This document shows positions 8,517 to 18,100 of a DNA stretch of 64,000 nucleotides, one piece after another. The stretch spans positions 1,838,001-1,902,000 of the forward strand of contig NZ_CP049017.1 in the NCBI RefSeq assembly GCF_014236795.1, read 5' to 3'. Origin of the DNA: Xanthomonas theicola (lineage in GTDB: Bacteria; Pseudomonadota; Gammaproteobacteria; Xanthomonadales; Xanthomonadaceae). Made by a program: the position numbers and the translations under genes. The notes under the pieces were generated by a model that saw nothing but the letters and a program-made list of their open reading frames with translations, was not told the origin of the DNA and searched no databases. Position 1 is the first letter of the stretch, and every line of letters begins with the position of its first letter.

Positions 8517-10135
8517 ATGGGTGAGCTATTTAGGGATGGCGCATCTCGCCCCGTTACACCAGGCGAGTTGGACATGTACACGAAGGCACAGGCGTTGCAG
8601 GCCCAACAACACGTACCAATACTGCAACGTTCTGCCGAGTCGCATTCTTATATGTTCTTTGCTGTTTTTGATGGGACGGGCCAGGATGCCAACGATCCCA
8701 GGCAGTTACCTACCAATGTAGGCATTCTTAAAGCGCAACTCGACGAATTAAGAAAAAATCCTGATTTGCGGATAGGTTATAAATATGCTGAAGGGATCGG
8801 CACCCAGCACAATCCACTTGCCCGGACCTGGGACGGCGCCTTTCCCTACACCTGGGACGACAGGATCGAAGAAACATATACAAGCCTTGCAACGCAAACC
8901 AGAAAGTGGCAGCAACAAGACCCCGAAGCACAAATCCGCATCGCCGAAGTCGGCTACAGCCGCGGCGCAGTGCTGGCCCCGGGGTTCGCGCGGCTGGTCG
9001 ATCGCTACGGCATCGCCGATCCCGAGGATCTGAGCTTCGGACGCGACGCGCACGGCCACCTCACCGTCGAGAGTCCGCGCCCGCCGCTGGTCCCTCCCGG
9101 TCAGGTGGCGCAGGCGATGGGATTGTTCGATCCGGTCGGAACGAATCTGCCCAAGGACTACGATGCGCGGCTGCCGCCTTCCGTCATCAGCGCGTTCGCG
9201 CTGCTGGCCGCGGACGAACGGCGCAAGGCGTTCCCGCACCAGACCATCGTGGCGCCGGCGCTGAGCGCGGACGCGCGCATGCTCAACGTGCCGGTGCCGG
9301 GCGGACATTCCAACGTCGGCGGCGGCAACCGCGAGGGCGGACTGGAGGCGTTGGCCTTCAACCAGATGGCCGATTACCTCAACGCGCTGCGCGATAAGCC
9401 GCTGATCGAACACCGCGTGCTGCCGGACGATCCGGCGCAGTACACCGTCCATCAGGCTCGCGGCGCGACCGCGCTGCCGGGGCTGGACCAGGACGGGCAA
9501 CGCGACCTGCGCCAGGAACTGGCCAACTGCAAGATCGTCGATCCGTGCCGCAGCGCCGAACCGATGGACCAGACGCTGGCAGCCCGCTTCGAGTACCGCA
9601 GCGTACAGCCGACCGCGCACCTGCCCACGCTGCCGCCGCACGCCGCGCTGGCGGCCGAACCGCCGCCGCCGCGCGGCATCGCCCCCGACGATCCGGCGCA
9701 TCCGGACCATGCGCTGCTGGAACAGATCCGCCGCGGCGTGCGCGAACTCGACGCCCGCCATGGCCGCAGCTACGACGAAATCAGCGAGCGGCTGAGCCGC
9801 AGCCTGCTGGCGGCCAGCAAGGACAACCGCGAACTATATCCGGGGCGCGAGCACTCGCTGTCGGCCAATGCGCTGGAACGCGCCGATCGCGTGCTGCTGG
9901 GCAAGGACGGGCGCTTGGCCATCGTGGTGGACGGCGATCCGAGCGATCCGGCCCACAAGCGCGCGGCCGTGGCGGTGGAGCAGGCGCTGCGCACGCGCTG
10001 GAGCAGTCCGACGCCAAGCTCGAGGCGGCCAATCAGATCATCGCGCAGGAGCGGCGGCAGGCGCGCGAGCAGGCGCGGCAACAGGAACCGGCGCAGTCGA
10101 TGCACGCACAGGCCACGCCGGCGATGGGGCGTTGA
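8517..10135 (+). pseudogene. effector copy 2, frameshifted inside the XVIPCD-like domain
   Basis: Identical in layout to copy 1, with the full hydrolase triad (S148, D205, H264). At about 9993-9996 one C is missing (GCACGCGCTGG where the others have GCACGCCGCTGG). From about residue 493 translation leaves the conserved frame, missing the normal stop at 10133, and runs to 10469 as a 650-residue protein with an arginine/serine-rich tail. The final ~45 residues of the secretion domain are thus lost. The hydrolase should fold but export is doubtful; it may be an orphan or a donor for gene conversion. A sequencing error in this C run is possible. Confidence 0.75.
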
Positions 10136-10224
10136 GCGACCCAGCTTGCAGCGCCCGGGCCACCGCCCCACCCTCCACCGCTTGCGACTACACTACGCCG
10201 CATCCCATGCCCGGATCCTCCGCC

Positions 10225-10298
10225 ATGCTGCACGCGCGCCTCACCCCCCTGCTCCTGTGCGCGGCGCTCGCCGTGGCCGGCGACCTGCAGGCGCAATC
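10225..10298 (+). pseudogene. duplicated 5' fragment of the secreted-protein gene (unit 3)
   Basis: Third copy of the signal-peptide fragment, with the same junction to TCGATAATTTTCCG as unit 1. Having the same truncated junction in all three units shows that the rearrangement happened once, before amplification. Confidence 0.65.
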
Positions 10299-10330
10299 GA
10301 TAATTTTCCGTTCGAAGAGGCGAAAGAACC

Positions 10331-11002
10331 ATGGACATCCAGGCTCTTCTATCGGCAGTCGATCCAATGCGAGCGAATCAATGTAGTAAGTTTCTCGGCG
10401 CAATGGCAGCCGGTTTGCTGCTGGCCGGCGGCGCCCATTCCGCTCCCTATGAGAAGGAACCCACTATGACCACGGCGACAGCCAAGCCTTCCAATGTTCC
10501 CATCGAACCGGCCAGGCAGTGGCCGCTGAAGTTCAAGAAACATAGTTTCGAGATATACAGCTATGACACCTACGGTTGCAAGGTTTGGTATGCAGACACT
10601 TGGCAAGCCATGGACGACGAGACCAAGCTGAAGCGTTCTTCTGATCGTTATGGCCCGAATTATCAAAAGAACTGGGGCGGCGGCCATTCCGGCATCCGCA
10701 ACTTTCCTCTACCAGCGGAAATAGCGTGGCGTTCCAAGGATGGACAGTCGCACCAGGCGCGGATCGACATCGGCGAACTCTTCAAGGATGAGGTGATCCT
10801 GCACAACGTCCCGCGCGAGGAAATGGCGGATGTGCCATACGGCAAGTATCAGCATGACCCGGATATCATCATGGAAGTGAACGACCGCACTATTCGGGTC
10901 TACATGCGGGCTCACATTCCGACCAAACAGCTTCAAAAGCCAGGGAATCGCTATAGCGACTTCCGCAACGATCTGATCTTGGTAAAAACCTATACCTACT
11001 GA
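10331..11002 (+). CDS. putative effector-immunity protein, copy 3 (divergent C-terminus)
   Basis: A 223-residue version almost identical to copy 1 through residue ~193 (including the DTWQAMDDETKLKRSS core) but with a different stretch near the C-terminus: AHIPTKQLQKPGNRYSDF replaces MIFLKQRVEVAGHLRADF at about 10910-10960, before the shared ending NDLILVKTYTY. Copies 1 and 2 share the end that copy 3 lacks, and copies 1 and 3 share the centre that copy 2 lacks, so the three are mosaics of each other. Same signal peptide and same 16-bp spacing to the effector. Confidence 0.6.
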   Translation: MDIQALLSAVDPMRANQCSKFLGAMAAGLLLAGGAHSAPYEKEPTMTTATAKPSNVPIEPARQWPLKFKKHSFEIYSYDTYGCKVWYADTWQAMDDETKLKRSSDRYGPNYQKNWGGGHSGIRNFPLPAEIAWRSKDGQSHQARIDIGELFKDEVILHNVPREEMADVPYGKYQHDPDIIMEVNDRTIRVYMRAHIPTKQLQKPGNRYSDFRNDLILVKTYTY

Positions 11003-11018
11003 AGCAAGGAGCGGTGCC

Positions 11019-12638
11019 ATGGGTGAGCTATTTAGGGATGGCGCATCTCGCCCCGTTACACCAGGCGAGTTGGACATGTACACGAAGGCACAGGCGTTGC
11101 AGGCCCAACAACACGTACCAATACTGCAACGTTCTGCCGAGTCGCATTCTTATATGTTCTTTGCTGTTTTTGATGGGACGGGCCAGGATGCCAACGATCC
11201 CAGGCAGTTACCTACCAATGTAGGCATTCTTAAAGCGCAACTCGACGAATTAAGAAAAAATCCTGATTTGCGGATAGGTTATAAATATGCTGAAGGGATC
11301 GGCACCCAGCACAATCCACTTGCCCGGACCTGGGACGGCGCCTTTCCCTACACCTGGGACGACAGGATCGAAGAAACATATACAAGCCTTGCAACGCAAA
11401 CCAGAAAGTGGCAGCAACAAGACCCCGAAGCACAAATCCGCATCGCCGAAGTCGGCTACAGCCGCGGCGCAGTGCTGGCCCCGGGGTTCGCGCGGCTGGT
11501 CGATCGCTACGGCATCGCCGATCCCGAGGATCTGAGCTTCGGACGCGACGCGCACGGCCACCTCACCGTCGAGAGTCCGCGCCCGCCGCTGGTCCCTCCC
11601 GGTCAGGTGGCGCAGGCGATGGGATTGTTCGATCCGGTCGGAACGAATCTGCCCAAGGACTACGATGCGCGGCTGCCGCCTTCCGTCATCAGCGCGTTCG
11701 CGCTGCTGGCCGCGGACGAACGGCGCAAGGCGTTCCCGCACCAGACCATCGTGGCGCCGGCGCTGAGCGCGGACGCGCGCATGCTCAACGTGCCGGTGCC
11801 GGGCGGACATTCCAACGTCGGCGGCGGCAACCGCGAGGGCGGACTGGAGGCGTTGGCCTTCAACCAGATGGCCGATTACCTCAACGCGCTGCGCGATAAG
11901 CCGCTGATCGAACACCGCGTGCTGCCGGACGATCCGGCGCAGTACACCGTCCATCAGGCTCGCGGCGCGACCGCGCTGCCGGGGCTGGACCAGGACGGGC
12001 AACGCGACCTGCGCCAGGAACTGGCCAACTGCAAGATCGTCGATCCGTGCCGCAGCGCCGAACCGATGGACCAGACGCTGGCAGCCCGCTTCGAGTACCG
12101 CAGCGTACAGCCGACCGCGCACCTGCCCACGCTGCCGCCGCACGCCGCGCTGGCGGCCGAACCGCCGCCGCCGCGCGGCATCGCCCCCGACGATCCGGCG
12201 CATCCGGACCATGCGCTGCTGGAACAGATCCGCCGCGGCGTGCGCGAACTCGACGCCCGCCATGGCCGCAGCTACGACGAAATCAGCGAGCGGCTGAGCC
12301 GCAGCCTGCTGGCGGCCAGCAAGGACAACCGCGAACTATATCCGGGGCGCGAGCACTCGCTGTCGGCCAATGCGCTGGAACGCGCCGATCGCGTGCTGCT
12401 GGGCAAGGACGGGCGCTTGGCCATCGTGGTGGACGGCGATCCGAGCGATCCGGCCCACAAGCGCGCGGCCGTGGCGGTGGAGCAGGCGCTGCGCACGCCG
12501 CTGGAGCAGTCCGACGCCAAGCTCGAGGCGGCCAATCAGATCATCGCGCAGGAGCGGCGGCAGGCGCGCGAGCAGGCGCGGCAACAGGAACCGGCGCAGT
12601 CGATGCACGCACAGGCCACGTCGGCGACGGGGCGTTGA
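11019..12638 (+). CDS. putative X-T4SS effector: DUF2235/Tle1-like hydrolase with XVIPCD-like tail, copy 3
   Basis: An intact 539-residue copy. Its N-terminal variable part (residues ~32-135: QQHVPILQRSAESHSYMFF, LDELRKNPDLRIGYKYAEG, TRKWQQQD) equals copy 2 and differs from copy 1, whereas the rest equals copy 1 apart from scattered bases. Triad residues S148, D205 and H264 and the whole XVIPCD-like domain with glutamine-rich tail are present. With copy 1 it is one of two complete effectors of the array, differing mainly around the first beta-strand and active-site entrance of the hydrolase. Confidence 0.78.
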   Translation: MGELFRDGASRPVTPGELDMYTKAQALQAQQHVPILQRSAESHSYMFFAVFDGTGQDANDPRQLPTNVGILKAQLDELRKNPDLRIGYKYAEGIGTQHNPLARTWDGAFPYTWDDRIEETYTSLATQTRKWQQQDPEAQIRIAEVGYSRGAVLAPGFARLVDRYGIADPEDLSFGRDAHGHLTVESPRPPLVPPGQVAQAMGLFDPVGTNLPKDYDARLPPSVISAFALLAADERRKAFPHQTIVAPALSADARMLNVPVPGGHSNVGGGNREGGLEALAFNQMADYLNALRDKPLIEHRVLPDDPAQYTVHQARGATALPGLDQDGQRDLRQELANCKIVDPCRSAEPMDQTLAARFEYRSVQPTAHLPTLPPHAALAAEPPPPRGIAPDDPAHPDHALLEQIRRGVRELDARHGRSYDEISERLSRSLLAASKDNRELYPGREHSLSANALERADRVLLGKDGRLAIVVDGDPSDPAHKRAAVAVEQALRTPLEQSDAKLEAANQIIAQERRQAREQARQQEPAQSMHAQATSATGR

Positions 12639-12727
12639 GCGACCCAGCTTGCAGCGCCCGGGCCACCGCCCCACCCTCCACCGCTTGCGACTACACTACG
12701 CCGCATCCCATGCCCGGATCCTCCGCC

Positions 12728-13240
12728 ATGCTGCACGCGCGCCTCACCCCACTGCTCCTGTGCGCGGCGCTCGCCGTGGTCGCCGCTCCCGCCGCCGCCC
12801 AGCGCACCGTAGCCGGCGATCTGCAGGCACAGATGTCGGCGCAGGCGTTCAAGGCCGCCGGGCTGGACAAGCTGTCACCGCAGGAGCTGGCCGCGCTCAA
12901 CGACTGGCTGCAGGGCAAGGTCGCCAAGGACACCGCGGTGGCGCTGGATCGAGCCAAGGAGGAAGGCCGCCAGGAAGTGATCGTGAAGAACCGCGGCTTC
13001 TTCGACTTCGGCAGCCAGGAGCCGATCGAGAGCACCCTGGTCGGCGAGTTCAGCGGTTTCTCCAAGGGCCGCCGCTACGTGCTGGCCAACGGCCAGGAAT
13101 GGGAGCAGACCGAGTCCGCCAGCCTGAGCAGCGTACACCGCAGCAACCCCAAGGTGCGGATCAAGCCGGGCATCGCCGGCGTGTGGTACATGCAGATCGA
13201 CACCTACAACACCCGGGCGAAGGTCCGTCGCGTCAAGTAA
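12728..13240 (+). CDS. secreted protein of unknown function (intact parent of the leader fragments)
   Basis: A 170-residue protein from ATG 12728 (an ATG at 12710 would add six residues). Residues 1-24 are a clear Sec signal (LLLCAALAVVAAPAAAQ). The mature part has a helical LSPQELAALNDWLQGKV segment, then GFFDFGSQEPIESTLVGEFSGF and GRRYVLANGQEWEQTE followed by a basic C-terminus, a pattern I associate with small hypothetical periplasmic proteins of Xanthomonadaceae. It stands just after the last effector and before the ClC gene (10 bp gap), so it probably belongs to the ancestral locus rather than to the effector system. Confidence 0.75.
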   Translation: MLHARLTPLLLCAALAVVAAPAAAQRTVAGDLQAQMSAQAFKAAGLDKLSPQELAALNDWLQGKVAKDTAVALDRAKEEGRQEVIVKNRGFFDFGSQEPIESTLVGEFSGFSKGRRYVLANGQEWEQTESASLSSVHRSNPKVRIKPGIAGVWYMQIDTYNTRAKVRRVK

Positions 13241-13250
13241 GGCGCATGCC

Positions 13251-15032
13251 GTGAACGTGCGCCAGCACCCGCGGCTGGGCCTGGCCGACGCCTCGCACAG
13301 CCTCGCCGACGCGCTGCGCCGGCGTTTCCGCGCCAGCGATGTCTGGTTCATCGCGCTGGCCCTGCTGGCCGGACTGGTCGCCGGCCTGCTGACCCTGCTG
13401 CAGGGCGGCCTCGCCCACGCCGTGCAGGTGTGGCTGTACGGCCTGGACGTTGATTCCCGGCTCAGCGCGATGCCCGCGCTGAGCCCGGGCCAGTTGCTGG
13501 TGCTGCCGCTGGGCGGGCTGCTGGTGGGCCTGCTCGGCATGGCCGCGCGCGCGCGCAAGCGCCAGCTGATCGACGCGGTCGAGGCCAATGCGTTGTACGG
13601 CGGGCGCATGTCGATGCGCGACAACCTGATCGTCTCCGCGCAGACCCTGCTGTCCAACGGCTGTGGCGCCTCGGTCGGGCTGGAGGCGGCGTACACGCAG
13701 ATGGGCGCGGGCAGCGGCTCGCACCTGGGGCGGATCTTGCGCCTGCGCCGCGCCGATATCCGCACCCTGGTCGGCGCCGGCGCCGGCGCGGCCATCGCCG
13801 CCGCGTTCGGCGCGCCGCTGGCGGGCGCGTTCTACGCCTTCGAGATCGTGATCGGCGCGTACTCGCCGTCGGCGCTGGCGCCGGTGGCGGTGGCCTCGCT
13901 GGGCGCGGTGTTCGTGGCCCAGGCCGCGGGAGTGCAGCCGTACCTGTTGCCGGCCTCGGCGGCGTCGGCGCTGGAAGCGCGCGACTACGTGCTGTACGCC
14001 TTGCTGGGCGCGATCTGCGCGTTGCTGGCGGTGGCGGTGATGCGCCTGGTCGGGGCGATCGAGCAGGCGGTCAACCGCAGCCCGCTGCCGCGCTGGGCGC
14101 GGCCGGTGGCCGGCGGCCTGATGCTGATCCCGCTGGCGCTGATCACCCCGCAGGTGCTCTCGTCCGGGCACGGTGCGCTGCATCTGGATCTGACCAGCCC
14201 GACCTCGTTGCAATGGCTGGGTGCGCTGTTGCTGCTCAAGTGCCTGGCCTCGGGCATCTCGCTCGGCTTCGGCTTCCGCGGCGGCCTATTCTTCGCGTCG
14301 CTGTTCATGGGCTCGCTGGTCGGCGGCCTGTTCGCGGGGCTGCTGAACCTGGGCACCGGCATGGCCCTGGTCGACGGCACCGCCGCCTCGCTGGCCGGCA
14401 TGGCGGCGCTGACCGCGGCCGTGGTCGGCGCGCCGATGACGATGGCGATGCTGGTGCTCGAGGGCACCCACGATTTCGTGCTGGCCAGCGCGGTGATGGT
14501 GGCGGTGCTGGTGGCCAACACCATCGTACGCCAGGTGTTCGGCTATTCGTTCTCCACTTGGCGCCTGCACCTGCGCGGCGAGACCATCAAGAGCGCGCGC
14601 GACGTGGGCTGGGTGAAGCACTTGAGCGCCGGACGGATGATGCGCAAGGACGTGCATCCGCTCGCGGCCGGCACCTCGGTGGCCGAGTTCCGCCGCCGTT
14701 TCCCGCTCGGCTCGGGCATCCGCGTGGTGCTGGAGGACGAGCAAGGCCACTACGCCGGGCTGGTGACCCTGGCCGCGGCCTATGCCGACGGGGTCGATGC
14801 CGACGCGGCGATCGCCGACTATGCCGGCAACCGCGACGTGGCGCTGCGCACCGACACCGACGTAGTCACCGCGATGCGCCAGTTCGACCTGACCCAGAGC
14901 GATGAACTGGCGGTGGTGGACGAACGCGGCCGGGTGCTCGGCGTACTGACCGAGGGCTTCGTGCGCAAGCGCTACGCCGAGGAACTGGACAAGCGCCAGC
15001 GCGAGCTGATGGGCGAGCGGGTGGATGATTGA
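13251..15032 (+). CDS. ClC-family chloride channel/antiporter with C-terminal CBS region
   Basis: A 593-residue protein starting at GTG 13251. About ten hydrophobic helices carry ClC signatures: GCGASVGLEAAYTQMG (the GxExP-type helix, Glu in GLEAAY), GAGAGAAIAAAFGAPLAGAFYAFE, and GFGFRGGLFFASLFMGS. After residue ~450 there is a cytosolic part with one or two degenerate CBS-like repeats (VAEFRRRFPLGSG..., DELAVVDERGRVLGVLTEG). By family it moves chloride, perhaps in exchange for protons. It follows the secreted-protein gene closely and converges with hrpA. Confidence 0.88.
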   Translation: MNVRQHPRLGLADASHSLADALRRRFRASDVWFIALALLAGLVAGLLTLLQGGLAHAVQVWLYGLDVDSRLSAMPALSPGQLLVLPLGGLLVGLLGMAARARKRQLIDAVEANALYGGRMSMRDNLIVSAQTLLSNGCGASVGLEAAYTQMGAGSGSHLGRILRLRRADIRTLVGAGAGAAIAAAFGAPLAGAFYAFEIVIGAYSPSALAPVAVASLGAVFVAQAAGVQPYLLPASAASALEARDYVLYALLGAICALLAVAVMRLVGAIEQAVNRSPLPRWARPVAGGLMLIPLALITPQVLSSGHGALHLDLTSPTSLQWLGALLLLKCLASGISLGFGFRGGLFFASLFMGSLVGGLFAGLLNLGTGMALVDGTAASLAGMAALTAAVVGAPMTMAMLVLEGTHDFVLASAVMVAVLVANTIVRQVFGYSFSTWRLHLRGETIKSARDVGWVKHLSAGRMMRKDVHPLAAGTSVAEFRRRFPLGSGIRVVLEDEQGHYAGLVTLAAAYADGVDADAAIADYAGNRDVALRTDTDVVTAMRQFDLTQSDELAVVDERGRVLGVLTEGFVRKRYAEELDKRQRELMGERVDD

Positions 15033-15034
15033 TG

Positions 15035-15176
15035 CGGGACTCGGGACGGCAGGATACTGTCCCAGGGCAAATCGCTGTCAAGCGATTTGATGAGAAAAGT
15101 GCCGATTTTTTTGGAAAAAAAGCGGCTTCTTTCGCAAAGCATACATGCGGAGAACTTGCGAAAATCCCGAGTCCCG
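15035..15176. repeat. AT-rich interval bounded by 12-bp inverted repeats
   Basis: CGGGACTCGGGA (15035-15046) and its exact reverse complement TCCCGAGTCCCG (15165-15176) enclose about 118 bp that is far richer in A/T than the surroundings, with runs GATTTTTTTGG and AAAAAAAGC. The block fills the gap between the convergent ClC and hrpA genes. It may be a small non-autonomous repeat of the genus or a shared terminator region; no coding potential is seen. Confidence 0.55.
15069..15088. terminator. perfect 8-bp hairpin between convergent genes
   Basis: AAATCGCT-GTCA-AGCGATTT forms a perfect stem-loop with A-rich left and T-rich right arms, 37 bp after the ClC stop and 93 bp after the hrpA stop. 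A T-rich run (GATTTTTTTGG) follows about 16 bp to the right. Its placement suits a bidirectional terminator, but the U-tract is not immediately adjacent. Confidence 0.4.
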
Positions 15177-15180
15177 GGCC

Positions 15181-18100
15181 TCACCCCAACCCCGCCACCC
15201 GCTGCGCCAACTTCTTTGCCGAAATCCCGGCCCTGGCGCCCAGTTCCTGCGCGAACAGCGACACGCGCAATTCCTCCAGGTCCCAGCGCAATGCCTGCCA
15301 CTGCGGGTCGGCGCTGCGCCCGGCCGCGGCGGCGTCAGCCAGGGCGTCGGCGAACGGCTTGAGTTCCAGCATCCGCGCCTGGTCGCGCGCCGGATCGCGC
15401 TTGGCGCGCTCGGCGCGCAGGATCATCGCGCGCAGATAGCGCGGGAACTGCGCCAGCGCGGTGGCCGGGGTCTCGCGCAGGAAACCCGGATGCACCAGCG
15501 CCGCCAGTTGCGCGCGCAGGTCGTCGAGGTTGCCGCTGGCCCAGCCCATCAGCGGCGATTCCAGTTGCGGCTTCAGTTCCGCCGCCGCGCCCATGATCGC
15601 CTCGGCCAGTTTCAGCCGCTCCATCGCCTCGCCGAACAGGTGCTTGCCGGCCGCGTCGCGGCGCTGGGCGAAGCTGCCTGGATCGCGGATCGCGTCCAGG
15701 CCGTGCTCGAGCAGCGCGTTCAACGCCGCGTCCACCAGGTCGCCGCGCAGCCGTTCCTGCGACTCGATCGCCGCATACAGCAGCCCTGTCTTCGGCGACA
15801 CCGGCAATTGCTTGCGCGCCTGCTTGACCTTGTCGGCCAGCGCGATCTCCAGCAACCGGCGCACGCCGCGCGGATGCGCGGCCTCGGCCTGCGCGCGGTC
15901 GGCGAAGATGTGCAGCGCCGCCGCCTCGCCTTCGTCGACCAAGGCCGGATAGGCCGGCACCCCGGCTTCGCCGGGCACCTGCAGCGGGATCGGCGCGAAC
16001 GGGAACACGCGCAGCCCGGCTGCGGCCATCTCGCGCCCGGCGCGCGCGGCGAAGGCCTGCCCGGCACGATCGCCGAAACGCGCGCGCAGCGCGTCCAGGT
16101 CGCGCGACTCGGCCAGCACCTTGCCGGCGTCGTCGCGCACGCGCAGGTGCATGCGCAGGTGCGGCTCCAGGGCGTTGTCGTCGAAATCCAGCGCGGCCAG
16201 CGCCGCGCCTGTGGCGCGTTGCAGGAAGCGCGCCAGCTCGCCGCGGATGTCGTCGGCGCTGGGCTGCGGGAACGCCTCGTGGAAGGCGCGGGCGAAGTCC
16301 GGCGCCGGCACGTAGTTGCGCCGCTGCGCCTTGGGCAGGCTGCGGATCAGCGCCGCCGCCTTGTCGGCGACGAAGCCCGGCGCCAGCCACGACAGCCGCG
16401 CCGGGTCCAGCGCGTTGAGCAGGTGCAGCGGCACCTCCAAGGTCACGCCGTCGTCGGCCGCGCCCGGCTCGAACCTGTAGTGCAGCGCCAGCCGCGCGTC
16501 GCCGAGCGCGAAGTACTTCGGATAGCGGTCGGCCTCGCTGCCCTCGCCCGGCAACAGGTCGGCCAGCGACCAGTGCAGCGCGCGCCGCTGTTCCGGTGAC
16601 AACGCCTTCCACCACGCATCCAGGCCGGCGGCCGAGTGCAGTTCGCCGGGAATCCGGTCCAGGTACCAACGCGCCTGCCAGTCCTCGTCGGCGACGATGC
16701 CGGCGCGGCGCAGCTTGGCTTCTTCCTCGTGCGCCTGCGCCAGCACCTTCTGGTTGTCGGCGACGACGCTGGCGCGGGTGTTGATCTCGCCCGGCACCAG
16801 GCCCTGGCGCACGAACAGGTCGTGCGCGCCGGACGGATCGATGCGGCCGTAGTGCACCGGCTTCTTCGGCGCCAGCACCAGCCCGAACAGGCTGATCTGC
16901 TCCGACGCCAGCACCTGGCCCTGCGCGCGCGACCAGTGCGGGTCGAAGTGCTTGCGCGCCAGCAGGTGCGGCAGCTCGGCGACGACCCAGTCCGGCTCGA
17001 CCGCGGCATTGGTCAGGCCCCAGACCTTCTGCGTGTCCAGCAGCGTGGCCGGCAGCACCCACGGCGGCGGCTTGCGCGCCAGCGTCGAGCCGGGGAACAG
17101 CAGGAAGCGGCGCTGCCGCGGCGCCAGGAAATCGCCCTTCTCGGTGCGGTGGCCGACCTGCGTCGGCAGGCCGGCGAGCAGGGCACGGTGCAGCGCCTGA
17201 TAGGCGGCGGCACGCGCGCGCGCGCTCGCACGCGGCACGTCGTCGGCCGGGTTGGCCGGCGCTGCGGGCCTGGCGTCGACCGGCGCCTGCGCAGGCTCGC
17301 TGCGCCCTTCGCGCGCCAGCCGCGCGGCGCGGTGCAGTTGCCCGCGCGTGGCGCGCGCGCTGGCCTCGGCATCGCGCGCCGGCGGCGACGCAGCGCCAGC
17401 GAGCAGCGGCTGCAACGACGCGGCCGCCGGCTCCTCGCTCCAGCCCAGTTCCTCGCACAGCAGGTGCAGCTGGCGGTGCAGTTCGCGCCATTCGCGCATG
17501 CGCAGGAAACCGAGGAAATGACGCCCGCACCAGTCGCGCAGCTTGGACTGGGTCAGTTCCTCGTGCGCCTGCCGGTAGCCGTCCCACAGGCGCAGGATGC
17601 CGACGAATTCCGAACGCGCATCGGCGAACCTGGCGTGCGCGTTGTCGGCCGCCTCGCGCGCCTGCGGCGGGCGTTCGCGCGGATCCTGGATGCCCAGGAA
17701 CGCGGCGATCACCAGCATCGGCCGCAGGCAGCCGTGCTGCTGCGCAGCCACCAGCATCCGCGCCAGCTTCACGTCCACCGGCAGCCGCGCCATCTTGCGG
17801 CCGATCTCGGTGAGCTTGCGCAGGCCGTGGCGGTCGGCCTCGCCGACCGCGCCCAGTTCCACCAGTTGCTGCCAGCCGTCGGCGACCGCGCGCTCGTCCG
17901 GCGGCTCCAGGAACGGGAAATCCTCGATCCGCCCCAGCCCCAGCTGCAGCATGCGCAGGATCACCCCGGCCAGACTGGAACGGCGGATCTCCGGGTCGGT
18001 GAATTCCGGCCGCGCCTGGAAATCGGCCTCGGCGTACAGCCGGTAGCAGATGCCTTCGGCCACGCGCCCGCAGCGGCCCTTGCGCTGGTTGGCGCTGGCC

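Larger units (their letters stand above)
4801..12770. repeat. tandem array of about 2.5-kb effector/immunity units (remnant plus three copies)
   Basis: The effector starts at 6010, 8517 and 11019 give periods of 2507 and 2502 bp. Each unit holds a spacer, the 5' end of the secreted-protein gene otherwise found intact at 12728, an immunity-like gene and an effector gene. Large blocks (most of each effector, and both ends of the immunity genes) look identical between units, while central segments differ. The first spacer is longer: it keeps about 100 bp (5060-5150) lying between two GCGCCCGGG copies that the other spacers lack, as expected after recombination between the short repeats. Confidence 0.9.

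Noticed and set aside
8748..9761. 331-337-residue minus-strand frames repeated in each effector copy
   Set aside because: Present in all copies only because the effectors are duplicated; no motif, start signal or plausible composition.
6010..12638. T6SS Tle1 effectors as the primary assignment
   Set aside because: The hydrolase domain is of that type, but there is no VgrG, PAAR, Hcp or adaptor gene nearby, while the C-terminal pattern fits the XVIPCD of X-T4SS effectors better.
4801..12640. array as an assembly artefact
   Set aside because: The units differ at many positions in coherent blocks and have distinct indels, so they are not a duplicated contig; exact copy number still needs long reads.
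15181..17590. other large frames across hrpA on both strands
   Set aside because: Arg/Gly/Ala-rich shadows without motifs, fully explained by hrpA.
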